Below, one piece after another: positions 1 to 14,307 of a stretch of DNA of 64,000 nt (the first letter of the stretch is position 1; every line of letters begins with the position of its first letter). The translations under genes and the position numbers were made by a program. The notes beneath the pieces were generated by a model. That model saw only the letters and a list, made by a program, of their open reading frames with translations. It was not told the origin of the DNA and ran no database searches. Source of the DNA: Piromyces finnis (Eukaryota; Neocallimastigomycota; Neocallimastigomycetes; Neocallimastigales; Neocallimastigaceae); contig MCFH01000042.1 of NCBI GenBank assembly GCA_002104945.1, forward strand, positions 248,001 through 312,000, written 5' to 3'.

Positions 1-194
<194 letters not shown>

Positions 195-2112
195 TTATAT
201 TTATAATAATATAAATAAAAATTGTGAAGAACTAAAAATTGAGCAGTTTTCTTTCTTATTATATAGTTTGTCTTTTTTGCATTAACCAATAAAAATTGCT
301 TATATTATTTTTTATTAATATATAAGTACAAATTAAAATGTATCAAAAATAATGATTTTAATATATTATATATTGTATTTGTATTATTTTCTATAATATA
401 TTATTTATTTTTTTATTTATTTATTTAATTTATATTATGTATAATTCTACTAAAAGATTATAATAATATTATTATTATTTTATTTCTTTACTATAAATTA
501 TTAAGAATCAGATAAATCCAAATATTCTCATTGGGCAAGCCACTCAAATTTCATTCGATTAGCTTCCATGGAATATAATCTTAATATAAAAAATTTTTTT
601 TTTAAAATGAATAAAAATTTAAATAGTATAATATATTAAATTTATTTTTAAATATATTAAAATATAATTGTAAATACAATTAGTTTCTACATTAATCATA
701 AAAATTACAATTACATATAGACAAGTATTACATTAATTTAAAAAAAAAATATTTCAAGATAATAATATATATAATACTTTTTGAAAAAAATGACTAATTC
801 ATACATAATAAGTATTTATTATATAATAACTAATAGTTTAATTATGCACTGTTTTTACTTTTATATTAAAGAAACATTAAATTTATTAATAAAAAGTTCT
901 TTGCTTTATAAAAAAAAATTATTTATATCATTACTATCTTTTCTAACTATTATTTATCAATTTAATACTTTACTTTTGAAATATAACAATTTAATTATCA
1001 TATTATATAAAAATTAGCTCAAACCAGTCCTTATAAAAAAAAACATTAATATTTATATTTAAAATAATAATTATATATATAAATATTATAATATATAATA
1101 TATTTATATATAATATTTAATATAAAAAAACATAGATATAAAAAATTTATTGGTCATGTGATATTATGTAATAAATAGAATTAATTAAAGAATCTAACGC
1201 ACTAAATATAAAAATTTAATGAGATGTAACACTCAATCTTATAATAATAAAATGTATATTATAAATACAGAAATAGCTTTTTTTTTATATATTAATAACA
1301 TATAATGATAAAGTATTTTATGTATTTTATGTATTTTATAATTTTATTTGCATTTTTATATTATTATACTTTATAATAAAATAAAATATTTTTAATAAAA
1401 ATATTTTTTTATTCACATATTTAAATATAAATTTTATATTAGTATTCTTAGTGTAAGTTGTTAATAGTATATTTAAAGTTTACTGATCAAAATTTTTTAA
1501 CCTCTATCTCAATATTATGTGACATTAATATATCAGTTGACTTTATTCTTTAAATCTATTTAAACTTATATATTAACCTAATCTTTTTCAAGTTTTATAT
1601 TTTTCAAACAAAAGTGTCTTCTAAATATTTATTATATTTATTATTATATCAATAATGAATAATATAATAATTTTTAACTTTATTTGTATTTAAAAAATGT
1701 TTCAATTTTAATCTTTTATTAGCTTATTTTCTCAATAATGATAGTGTATTAGTTCATTAATTTAAAATAATTTTATAACTTTATATAAAAAAATAAAGAT
1801 TTATATGTTTTTATAATACTTGCTAATTTTTAAGCATTTATTATTAAAAACAAAAAATAAATAAAGAAATAGTTATACATTTATAAAATAAATATTTGTT
1901 TTTTTATTCCTGTTGTTTACTTTTTTAAAAGAAATATACAAATAAAATTATACTGAACATTATCTTTCCGACAGATTAAGTTACACGAATAATAAAAAAC
2001 ACATTAATAATAATAGTAATAATAATAATAATAAAAAAGAAAATAATCATAAATTGATAATATATATATATATAAAAAACATGATATATAAATATTTTTT
2101 TTTAATTAAAGG

Positions 2113-2146
2113 TTAAAATATTTTAATTGGAATTAAAATATTTTAA
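2113..2146. repeat. Short AT-only palindrome
   Basis: Two perfect 16-bp arms (TTAAAATATTTTAATT and its complement) flank a GG centre. Each arm is itself almost self-complementary. In DNA this AT-rich such structures can arise by chance, so no function is assigned. Confidence 0.6.
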
Positions 2147-4135
2147 TAGGGTTATGTTTTTTATTTTTTTGTATTATAATGTAATATATTAATTGTACAT
2201 TGCATTTTAATAATATGTATTTAATATGTATTTATTTATTTGTATTTTATATTAATAATTTTAAAATACATAAAATAAATACAAAGTATCAAGTGTTTTA
2301 ATGTTTAAAAGTTGATAAGGAAAAATAATAAGTGCATTATAAATACTTGCTTTTGTGACTACTTACATAAAATCGAACAATTTAATAGTAAATTTTTAAA
2401 TTACATCCTTGTTGTTATTTTTTTTTAATAAAATAAAATTTTATAGATTTAATTATTATTTTCTTATAATGAATTAAATTGTTAATTGTCAATAATATTA
2501 AATGTTAACATTTAATATAAAAAAAATAAAATAGGAAAAATTTAAATGCATTATTGGTTTTAAAGTTTTAATTTTTCTTATATAACTTGCTTTAATAGCT
2601 TTAATAATATAATATCTAATTAACGGGTTAGATTAATATCTTTATTATTAAATTGTAATAACTGGAAATTAAAAAATTAAAATTCATTTATTAAATTAAA
2701 ATATCATATAATCCACGTTTTATTAATTGTGTGCCACAAATATTAATTAATATAATATATTAATTTTTATAATAAAGAAATTTCTTTAATTAACAAATAA
2801 TAATTTTATAATATATATAAGCTATTAATTTAATATATTAATATTTCATGAATGACAGATATCTGGCGGAAAATTTCATTATTTTAGAAAAAATTTTATC
2901 ATATATTAAACAATAATTAATAATTTTTATATAAATCTAATTATATATTGAAAATAATATTTTTTTATTGAAAATGTAAATCTTAATTACTAATAATTTA
3001 TTATATATTCTCCTATAATGTTATTTCCAAAGAATATATTAGTTGTGGCAAGGAAACTTTTTAATTTAAGTATTGATTAAAAAAGTAAAGTATCCCTATT
3101 TATGAACAAAATTTACCCTAATTTTATATTATTAGTAGATATTGTATTAAATATAAATTATGAATATAAAAATGAGTATATATTTATATTATTATTATAC
3201 TTTCATGCTATTTTTAATAAAATATATAAAACTATTTTTTTTAATAACAATTTAAAGTTGTTAAGTTAATGATATATATGGGTCAATTATGAATTTCAAG
3301 CTCTTTTTCTTATATTTGATGAATAATTAAGAAAAATTGATTTTATATGAATATAAAAAATATTAATATTTTGATGATTAATACATATGTAGTTGTTAAT
3401 AAAATAAATTTAAGTAATTCAAAAATAAACAATTTTTAATTTATTAAAATTAAAGTAAATAGGCCGTTTTTTTTTTTTTTAATATTGAATTATTATTTTT
3501 TTAGTGTATATTATTATTATTATTATTATTATTTAGTTATTATTATTTTTAAATTGATGTTTATTTCAAAAATTAAAATGTTTTATTATATTAATTACTA
3601 TATAGTTTTTATTTCATATATTATAATTTCTAAAGTATTGTTTTGTATCCTTATCTTAACAAATTTTTTATTATTATTTTTTTAAATAGTTTTGTTATTT
3701 ATAGGTATTTAGAAATTCTTATACTTTTATAAAAATAAATGTCACCTTTATTAAAATTAGAGTTTTGTACATTCTTTAATTATGTATACATATAATAATT
3801 ATTAGAATTTTAGAGATTTAAATAATTATAAAATTTATAAATACTATTTTTAAATATAGGATATTGAATTATTGTTGATAGTTGATGAACATTTATTAAT
3901 AAATAAAGTTATAGAAAATTATTTGATATTTATTTAAAATATATCAGTTATTGCAGTAATATATAATAAACATTATAATTAATATTGAGTGTGTAGTATA
4001 ATAAAGGCTTTACCATAAAATAAAATTTTTATATGTAATTTTTTAATTTTTATATGAAAAATTATAATAATAAATGATTTATTAAATAATTAAAATTCTA
4101 TTTCGTTCATAAAAAATAATAATAATAAAATGTAG

Positions 4136-4239
4136 TTAATAAAATAAGTTCTCAGATTTACGTTATTTCTATTTCTATAATTATATATTGCTAATTATAG
4201 AAATAGAAATAACGTAAATCTGAGAACTTATTTTATTAA
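4136..4239. repeat. Perfect 48-bp inverted repeat with 8-nt loop
   Basis: Arms at 4136-4183 and 4192-4239 are exactly complementary over 48 bp, separated by TATATTGC. The arm contains less biased sequence (GTTCTCAGATTTACG) than its surroundings. The first base outside the arms no longer pairs. No protein is encoded. It may be a fold-back element, a hairpin-RNA locus, or a recent inverted duplication. No second copy was noticed in the window. Confidence 0.93.
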
Positions 4240-4648
4240 GTATGTTTTTTATTGTGATACAAAATTTTATTTACATATAATGCATTTAATGTATAATAAC
4301 ATCATATAATAATATATTGAACTGAATAATTTTATATTAAATAATATTAATGTATTAAAATATATTTATATTATAATATATTATAAAATATAAATTACTA
4401 TATAATTTTATTTATATTGATTTATTTTCGATTAAATTATTATTTAAGATTAATATAAACAATATATTACTATATATTATAATATATTAATGAAATATCA
4501 AACAAATAAAAACAACATTTAATGTATTAATTTACTTAATTTAAAATATATCTCACATTAATATATACAATATATATTAAAATATATTGGCTTTTATATT
4601 CAAACTTTAATAAATAACATTATTAGTTTAATCTCTTTTTTTGTGGAA

Positions 4649-4679
4649 TATATAAAAAGGTATTTTTTTTTTTTTTTTT
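4649..4679 (+). promoter_or_regulatory. TATA-like box and T tract upstream of MscL gene
   Basis: TATATAAAAA at 4649-4658 is followed by GG and then a run of 17 T at 4663-4679, about 150-180 nt before the ATG. A TATA-like sequence beside a poly(dA:dT) tract is a common fungal promoter layout. In such AT-rich DNA the match alone is weak evidence. A GTAAGA...AG pair in the leader (about 4722-4770) could be a 5'-UTR intron. Confidence 0.35.
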
Positions 4680-4829
4680 AGGATTATAAATAAATAATTA
4701 TTTATAACAATATAAAATAAAGGTAAGAAATAAGAAAAATTATATTAAATAATAATATTGATGATAAAATAGTTAGAATAATAATTATTAATAACTATAT
4801 AAATATTTAATGATTAAATAACAGAAAAA

Positions 4830-5453
4830 ATGACTTCCTCTGAAACTTTAAACAAGGAAAACGTTGTCTTATCTGTTGGTAAAGGTGTTGGTAAGGGTGC
4901 TACCAAGGGTGCCAAAAAGGCTGTTGGTTTCTTTAAAGATTTCCTTCAATTCCTTAACAAGGGTAATGTAATTGATTTAGCTACTGGTGTTGTCATCGGT
5001 AGTGCTTTCTCAAAAATTGTAGATTCTATTGTTAATGATCTTTTTGCTCCAATTATTGGTCTTGCTACTGGTAAGGTTAACTTAGCTGAAACTTACGCTA
5101 TTTTACCAAGTGGTAATGATACTATTACCGAAGAACAAAAGAAAGCAGTTCACACTAGAGAAGATGCTAAGAAACTCGGTTTAATTACACTTAATTATGG
5201 TAATTTCATTCAAACTATTATTAACTTTATTATCATCGGTTTCTGTGTTTACCTTGTTGTCAAGCTTGTTTCTGTTATCTGGAGAAAGAGTGAAGAAACT
5301 TCTACTGACTGGCCATGTCCACGTTGTAAACAAATGAATAAACTTGGTGCTACAAGATGTTGTGCTTGCTGTGAAGATCCAATCTATCCACCAGATGTTG
5401 ATCATGAATTATATCAAAAAGATCCAGAAGCAGCAATTAAAAAACTAGAATAA
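4830..5453 (+). CDS. mscL: Large-conductance mechanosensitive channel, MscL family, with C-terminal Cys cluster
   Basis: A 207-aa intronless protein of the MscL family, whose members open under membrane tension and release solutes in osmotic down-shock. Residues 34-45 form the amphipathic N-terminal helix (FFKDFLQFLNKG). TM1 is about 46-78 (NVIDLATGVVIGSAF..PIIGL), the best family match. A loop of about 40 residues follows, then TM2 about 121-150 (LNYGNFIQTIINFIIIG). The tail at 163-181 has CPRC, ten residues, then CCACC, a likely zinc ribbon like that on the C terminus of some bacterial MscL proteins. The first 33 residues add a Gly/Lys-rich stretch (GKGVGKGATKGAKK) absent from short bacterial forms. 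The start has good context (GAAAAAATGAC). Codon use matches the expressed host genes, so if it came from bacteria it is well adapted. Membrane location (plasma or organelle) cannot be told from sequence. Confidence 0.93.
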   Translation: MTSSETLNKENVVLSVGKGVGKGATKGAKKAVGFFKDFLQFLNKGNVIDLATGVVIGSAFSKIVDSIVNDLFAPIIGLATGKVNLAETYAILPSGNDTITEEQKKAVHTREDAKKLGLITLNYGNFIQTIINFIIIGFCVYLVVKLVSVIWRKSEETSTDWPCPRCKQMNKLGATRCCACCEDPIYPPDVDHELYQKDPEAAIKKLE

Positions 5454-6039
5454 ACTTAATAAATATAAAATATTGAAATTTATTTATTCTCTTAAATATA
5501 AATTATAAATTATAGAAAATATATTACATATATTACTATGTAAAATAAAGCTAATATTATTAATATTGATTTTATAGTAATTAGTAATAATAATATTATA
5601 CCAAATAATAGAAGAATATATATTTATATATAAATCAAAATATATAGATGTATTATTTAAATTAAAGTAATAAAAAAAAATAATTTATTTAAAAATATTA
5701 TTTAAATGAATTAAGAATAATAAAAAATTTAAGTTATTTTATAAAGTTTGAGTGTTTGATTTTAGAAGTAATCATAAATAATATTGTAAGATTGTGCTAT
5801 TATTAATAGCAGAAAAAAAAGAAAGATTCATAATCCTAAAGGAAGCAATTTAATGTCGCTGTTGATATAAAGCAATAAGTTTATATAAATTAAATTTGAA
5901 ATATTGAGAAAAGTACAAACATATTAAAAAGAATTCTTTTTATTTTATTTTTTTTTAAGTATATTATTCATTTTTTCCATTTTTGCTAATCTATTTTCTT
6001 TCTTTTTTTTTATATTGTTAGATATAAAATTTTAATTTG

Positions 6040-6097
<58 letters not shown>

Positions 6098-7663
6098 TAA
6101 TTTGAAAATTTTCATGATATATAAGTAAACATTTATATAGTATTTTACTTTTTTTTTTTTTTTTTTTTTTAAAGGACTATTTATACCTTGGATATTATTA
6201 TAATTTATTTTAAAAGTGTAAATTATAAAATATATATATTTAAGGAATTAATAATCAATACAAAGTATATATATATATAATAAACAATTTTTTTCTTCTC
6301 TTTCCTCTTCAATAATCTATCATAATTTAAAATAACAACCAATTAATTATATAACACCGTTTTTATTTATTTATTTTTTTTTATTTTTTTTTTTTGAACA
6401 ATTATTAAACTACAAATAAAAAAATAATTTTTAAATCATTTAAAATATTTTTCATTATTCTATTATATATTTATTTTTTTACATATTTGATTTATGATCA
6501 ATATATAATTTGTTATTGACATTGACAATTGTTATTGATAATATTTATTATAGTATTTATAATATTAATAAATTTCAAATGAACCCTATTATTTAAATCA
6601 TAATTGAAGCAATTAATAATACTTTATTATAAACTCACAAAATCTTTAAAAATACTATTACTATCACAAATGTCATAATATTATTTTATTTATAGTAGAT
6701 AATTTTAAAAATATTGACTTTCTAATTATAATTTATATTTTAATTATTATGATTAAGTAGTTACATAATTTATATTATATTTCAATTATTTATCATGTTT
6801 CAATGAATAAAAACAGAGAAGGAAAACACTATATTGAAATCTAAAAATATTCTTTTATAAAAGACAAAGTAATAATATATATAATACTTTATAATATTGT
6901 ATTATATAAATTTGTAATTGTTATTTATAATTAATGAGTTGAAAAGTTGGGTATAAATATAATATCTACTTTTTATAAAGTGTTTTATATACTTATAATT
7001 TATTATAATTACAAATATATTTAAGATTATTATTTTTCACCTTAGTAATTTTGTATATATTATAATTTTATTAGTATGGTATAGGATAATTAAATATTTT
7101 TTTTTTATTGTTAGTTTATGGAAAATATCATTTTAAATAATAAATAAAAAAATTATTATTTAATCATAATAATTATTTAAAATTTTGTGAAACAAGAAAA
7201 ATTTATGTATTTAATTTAAAATTGAAATAAATTTTATGAATAATAATAAATAGCTTTTTTCGTTTTATTTTCTTTTAACTAATTTACTATACATACAACT
7301 ATTAAAATATAATAGAATATATTTTAATAGAGTTTGATTATAATATTAATTATGATTATAATTAAAAAGTTCAATTAAAGGTATTATATATAAGGAAACC
7401 TCAATTATCATTATTATTACTATTTTTTATTTATTTTTTTTTTATTTTTTTCATTAAATGTAAATATTAATTTTTAAATTGAAAGGATAATAAATATATC
7501 TAATATCTTTTCTTTTTTTTTTATTCGTTATGTTTATATATATTTTAAATTTATTTATTTATTTATTATTATTGAAATATTATTTTAATATAAAATTTAA
7601 TTTTTTAAATTTTAATTTTTATTAATTTGAATTTTTATTTATTTTTTTGTAAATATTAAAGAG
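5454..7663. other. Gene-free spacer
   Basis: About 2.2 kb of AT-rich sequence with an (AAT)n microsatellite near 6042-6096 and a T tract near 6150-6171. No ORF, tRNA or other structured element was recognised. It contains the 3' end of the MscL transcript and the promoter of the RRM/RS gene. Confidence 0.7.
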
Positions 7664-10600
7664 ATGGATTCTTCATTATCTAAAAGTAAAATACCCGTTT
7701 TATTAACAAAGAAAAGAACACCAGTAAAAACAAAAGACGATAAATTAACAAATTATTTTACTGGATCCAATAAAAATTCTCCCAGTAGGAATTCAAATAT
7801 AATATTTAATGATATTTCAAAAAAAATTGAAATAATGAAAGATTTTTTATCTACGAATTCTTATGAAGATAATGATAATATAGAAAAGATTGAAAATCAA
7901 AAAGAAGAGAATAAGACAAATAGTATTGATAACATGGAAATTATTAATGATGATCAAACAATTTCTAAAGGAGAACTAGAAATCAATTTAAATAAAGAAG
8001 ATATGGAAAGTACTGTTTTGAACATAAATAACAATGATGTAACAATAACTATGAATAATAATGAAATTAAAAATATTATTGGAGAGACAAATGATTCCAA
8101 TTTGAAAAATGAAAAAGATGGAATTATACTTTCAGAGGATAGTAATGGTATATCAAATAAAAATAACAATAATGACAATAATGAAAATATAACCATAAAT
8201 AATATATCATTTTCTGAAAATAGTAAATCTGATACTTCAAAAATAATAATGGATGATACTGAGGAAAATAGTATTGACCATATTAATAATAATAATTCTA
8301 TTGCTAAAGAAATTTTTGATAAAGATAATGATACTAATGATTTAAATGAAGTTAAAAATGAAATAGCTTTACCAAAAAGTATGGAAAATGAATATATAGA
8401 AATTGTATCTAAAACTGTTATTGAACAAATATCAAAAAATACTGAATCAACTATTCCATCAACAAATCATCAAGAAAATGAAATTAACTCTAAAAATAGT
8501 AGCAATGTATTATTAAATGAAGAAGTAGTCGGGGATTCTGCTCACTCCAGTGTGGATAATTCACCGATACAACAAAGTAAAGTATTATCTATTGAATCTC
8601 AATCAAATAATATTATAAGAAGTGATATTAAATATGGAAATGAAAATGATGAAAGTGTTTCAGAAAAGCAATTAATTAATATTAAACCGAGTGATGTAAA
8701 TGTAGTGAATAACGGTAAAGTTGAAACTATCAATAAGACTATCAATAATGATATTTATAATCATAAAAGTAATACTATGGAAATAACAAGTGATAATGGT
8801 GAAGAAAAAAATGACATTATAGTTAAAAATATTGAAGAAATAGTAAAGGGTGAAAGTAATACTTATAATACTGATTTAATAGAAAGTACAAAAGTTGAAG
8901 ATAATGATAAGAAAGAATTCAATCTCGTTGAAAAAGCAACAATTGAAGAGAATAATGGAAAAGAGTCTAATTACACTGAAGAAGTTGAAATTGAAGATAG
9001 TAATGAAGAAGGTAATATATAAATTTTATTTAATTTTATTTATGATTGTAATTGTTTTAAATTGTTAGTCCTTAAACATTAACTTTTCCTAATAATGTAA
9101 TATAAAGATACTGTAGTTAATGATATATCAATTGTTGATGAAAATAAAAATGGCACTAATAATAATGAAAATACGAATAGCTATACTCAAAAACAAAAGA
9201 ATACAGGAATATTTAGTTTTGGAAATACTGTTTATACACCTAAATCAGAAAATAATGAAATTATTTTTAATTCTTATCTTAAAAATATAAATAGTCCATC
9301 ATATCAAAAAGACTCCTCAAATCATAATACTATAATTAACAATGATGAAAATTATATATCCCCTTCAAAACAAAAAGATAATAATAATTTTGATCTAGTT
9401 GAAGTATCAAGTATAATTCATCAAAATGGTGATATTTCAGTATCAAGCCTTAAAAATAATAAATTAGACATTGGTTTTTTTGAAGATGATGAGGAAAATG
9501 AATCAAATAACATTTCTTCTTCTACTACTACTAATATTTTAGATATATCAAACTCAAGTTTAAATGTATCGAATAAAATAGTGTTTGATGAATTTAATAA
9601 AGAATCAGAATCAGCTATATTAAATGAAAACCAAAGTAAAATAAATGAATCAGAAATCAATTTACAAATATCAAATAGTAATGAAAATAATCATAAAACT
9701 AATACTGATAGTGTTGATTCACCCAAAGCAGCATCAGAAAAATTAGATATTCTTAATAATAATAGTAGTGTGGAAAATTCTCAAAGTATTAGTAAAATGG
9801 AAGAAGATAATGATGATTTAGAAATAACACAGGAAATCGAAGAAGTAGATAGTGATATGTAAATAAAAAATACTTTTTTTTTTTATATGAAATAATATAT
9901 ATCTATCATATTTATTTTATATATATTTTATTTATATATTAATATTTTATATTTATTTATAATAATAATAAGTTCGAAAAATAACCTTCAACTTTTAATT
10001 GGGAATGATGACGATAGTAATAATGAATCGGGAGAATCTGAATATGATTCTGATACAGTTCACTATATTCGAGAAATAATTTCTCATGAAAAATTATTAG
10101 AAGAAAAACAAAAACAAGATTCTTTTGGTGATGATAATGAAGAAAGTAAAGAAGATGATGTAGAAGAAAACGTTAATGAAAATAGTAATGATTTAAATTC
10201 AAATTCATCGAGTGACAGTGAAAATAGTGATGATAATGATAATAATGATAATAATAATAATAATGATAATGAAATTGATAATAATTCAAAAGATAATAGT
10301 AATGATAATGATGATGAAAATGAAAATAATGTTAATGAAGTAAATCTTACAGACAATGAAGATGTTGAATTTTCTAATAGTAATGAAATAAATGAAGATG
10401 CATTAGAAAAAGATCATGAGGATGAATCTAAAGGAACAGTCAGTGATTCAGAAAGCAGTAGTGATACTGATACTGATACCGATGAAGAAATGAAGGAAAA
10501 CAATATATCAAAAAGTAATCATGCTTATGAACATCATAAAGAGAATAATTCAGATAATGAAAAACAAGACAGTAATTCAAATGATGAAAAATCTAGTTCA

Positions 10601-13600
10601 GATTCAGATTCAGATACAAGTTCCGACTCAAATTCAAAATATGAGAAGAATATAAATGATAAAAAGAATAGTTTAAAAAATATTTTATTAGAAGGTGCAG
10701 TACCATTAAATAATACTTTAACTAAAAATAAATCAGATGAAAAAGAAAATGAAAGTAGTAATGAAGAAGAAACAACTGAAATTAAAAATAATAAAAAACG
10801 TAGTATTGATGAAGTTGAAGTAGAAGAAGCAAAAGAAATAGGTAATGATAAACCAATTGAACTTTACATTGGTAATTTATCAAGACGAACTACACAAGAA
10901 GAATTAAAAAATATTTTTGGAGAATATGGTGTTATTACTCATATCCGAGTTTTAACAGGAAAAGATATATTTAATCCTAAATGGTAAAATTAAAATATTA
11001 ATATTTTATAATTAATTTTTATTTTTTAATTTTTAAGATTGTAAAAATAATAATTTTTTTTATTTATTAATTGTGATGTTACGGCGAATTAATATTTATT
11101 ATCTTTATTAGTTATGCTTTTTTATCATATGATAATGATAATAGTGCTATTAAAGCATTAGTTTCATTACAAGGTACCATAATTAATGGTTGTCGATGCA
11201 TGCTTGAAATAGCAAAATCTTCTCGAAATAATAAGAGAATTTGTACGGACCGTGAAATTACTCTTGATGATAATGGTAAATCAATTACAATTTCCAAAAA
11301 GCAAATGATTTTATTATCAGATTTAAATGATAATTTAAATGATCAACATCTTAAACTTTTATGTAATAATTTTGGTACTGTTATTGACATCATTATTATT
11401 AATGAACCAGCGGATAATACAAATAATATTTCAGATATTCTCAATAAGGCAAAAATTTCAAAGTAAGAAATGAAAAAATTAGTAATTTAAAAATTATAAA
11501 AGTTTATATTATTTTAAAATACTGTATTTAGCTCTTGATATATACATATATACAAATATACATATAAATATCTAATTATTATATAGTAGAAATTTTAGTA
11601 GAAATTTTAGTAGAAATTTTATAGTAATATTTATTTATATTAATAATAATTTATTAAATTTATCTATCTATCTATCTATTTAATTATTATATACTTTTTA
11701 GGCAATTTTTAATTGTTATGGGTAATGAAAATGAGAAGCAGTTAGCTTTTGATTATATTAGTCAGTTAGTTAAGGATGACAAAGGAATTATAATTCATAA
11801 AAATATAGATGATTATGTATATAATACTTTTATTACTATATTCTCTAAAAAATTAGCAAATAGAAAGAAAAAAATTGAAGAAAATAGTCAACACCATACA
11901 GAAGGCAATAATAAATTAAAAGAAGAAAAGAAATCAAAATCTATTAAACCAATATTAAAGAAGTTTAATAGTAATTCATTCTTAGATGAAAATATAAATA
12001 ATCTTGAAAGAAAGAATAATAAAATGATGAATAAGGTGAGGGAAGACGGTAAAGAATCATTTTCAGAGCTTTCAGAAGAAATTCATGAAAATCATAAAAA
12101 TGAATATGATGATAGTGAAAACCAACAGAAAGAGTTTAATAATCCATTTTCTTTCTACAACAACAACAATAATCAGAGTATTAATGATGAAAGATTTATA
12201 AAAAATTTATTTTCAAGTTATAAAAAAAGAAATGATTCATCACACAATTCACGATCAAGATCACGTTCTTATGATAAAAAATATCATGATCGTTCAAATT
12301 CTAATTCTTCTCATCATGATAAGTATTCCATTCCATTAAATATCCTGGAAGATTTTAATAGTATTCTTCATAAAAAGTTAGTAGGTCTAAAGCATCAATT
12401 TGATGACTATAATAATAGGCATAAAGAATATTTCGGAAATCAACCCTATTATAATAGTTATATACCTTTTATGAATAATCAAAACCAAATACCAACACCT
12501 ATACCACCAATGCCTATGCCAATGCCTATGTATATGGGAATGCCAATGGCTAATCCTAATATGAGTGCTTATCCAATGATGAATGGTATGATGAGTGGAA
12601 ATATGTTTATGAATAATGGTCAACAACCTTTATCATCTCTTTCATACTATAGTGATCTTTGGAATTGTTTTAAGTATTTTGAAAACCAGAGAAAACATTC
12701 TAGAAGAAGAGGTAGATCTGGATCTAGATCTAGAAGCTTTTCCAGAGGTAGAAGCTTTGGTCGTAACAGAGATAGATCAAGAAGCTTTTCCAGAGGTAGA
12801 AGCTTAAGCTGTAACAGTAGTAGATCAAGAAGCCTTTCCAGAGGTAGAAGCTTTGGTCGTAACAGAGATAGATCAAGAAGCTTTTCCAGAGGTAGAAGCT
12901 TGAGTTGTAACAGTAGTAGATCAAGAAGCCTTTCCAGAGGTAGAAGCTTTGGTCATAATAATCATAGATCAAGAGGCTTTTCCAGAGGTAGAAGCTTGAG
13001 TTGTAACAGTAGTAGATCAAGAAGCTTTTCCAGAGGTAGAAGCTTTGGTCATAATAATCATAGATCAAGAGGCTTTTCTAGAAGTAGAAGTTTTAGTTGT
13101 AGCAGAAATAGATCGAGAAGTTTCTCTAGAGGTAGAAGGTTTAATCGTTGTAGAGACATAAGTCGCAATAGAAGTAGAACAAAAAGTTTTTCTAGAAGCT
13201 TTTCTAGAGGTAGAAAAATAAGCTATCCAGAGAAAAGAAAATATGATCAAAGTTTAAGCTGTTCAAGAAGCAGAAGCTTTAGTCGAAGTCTTAGTCACCC
13301 AAGAGAAAGAAAATATATTAATCATCGTCGAAAAAGAAGACATGCCAATAGAAGTCTTAGTAATATAAGAAAAAGAAAAAGTCATTTCAAAGGAAGACAT
13401 AAAAAATTCAGGGGTAGTTTAAGTCGTAGTGGAAGTAGAAAAAGAAGAAATAGTAAAAGTCCATTTGAATGGAGTAGAAGTCGTAGTAGAAGTATAAGTC
13501 AACATAAAAGAAATTTAAGTGGATCAAGACAAATAATGTTTAGAATAGGTGGAAAAAGATACTTGAATAAAGATCATCGTCATTCAAACGCATTATTTAT

Positions 13601-14307
13601 GAGAAGAAAGAAGCATCGTCGTCATCGTCATAGTAAAGATATGATATCAGAATTAATCAATTCATCAGATGAATCAATTGATGAAGAGAAATTGATAAAG
13701 ATTTTGAAAAACCAAATTAGAAAAAGTAAAAAAAAGCGTCATGCACCATCCTACGATTTATCTGATGGTTCATCAAAAGAATCCGAATCCGAGTCTGAAT
13801 CCGAATCTGAATCCGAATCTGAAGTAAATCATTTAACCGATTCTGACGGAGCTAATGAAACAAATGCAAAGGAAGATATTATTTCCTTTGATGTTGGCTC
13901 AAAGGATAAAGATAATAGTGATGATGATGATGATGATGATGAAAAGAATGATAATGAAATGAATGATGATGCTATTCATACTAATGAAAAGCAACAAGTA
14001 AAGAAGTTTATTAAGAAACAAGAATATAATGTTCATTCTGGAAGCCATCATGATATAGTGTCTATGAAAGTTGAACCGTTATACGATGAAGAGGATAAAA
14101 CAATTGATAGCAATTCCAAAAATGAAAATATCAAAGAATCTATTTCATTAGAAAGTTTAAATGACGATAAGAATAACAAGGAAAAAGTAGTAAAATCAAA
14201 TAAGATTCTTTCCATTCCTGCCACTACTACTCATACTATTGATATTATAAATAAAGCCATGGAAAATAAAGAAAGTGCTACTGAAAGTAGTATTATCAAT
14301 GAAGACA

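Noticed and set aside
781-1017. 78-codon ORF
   Set aside because: Composition is Ile/Leu/Phe/Tyr/Asn as expected from random AT sequence; no motif or good start context.
3485-3685. 66-codon ORF
   Set aside because: Tyr/Phe run comes from a TTA/TAT microsatellite; no sign of coding.
7664-11466. Four separate small genes (starts at 7664, 9581, 10490, 11200)
   Set aside because: Each ends at a GT and resumes after an AG in matching phase, and RRM motifs span the joins, so one spliced gene explains them better.
12730-13250. Antisense ORFs across the RS repeats
   Set aside because: Periodic artefact of the 48-bp repeat; the sense strand has the coherent RS domain.
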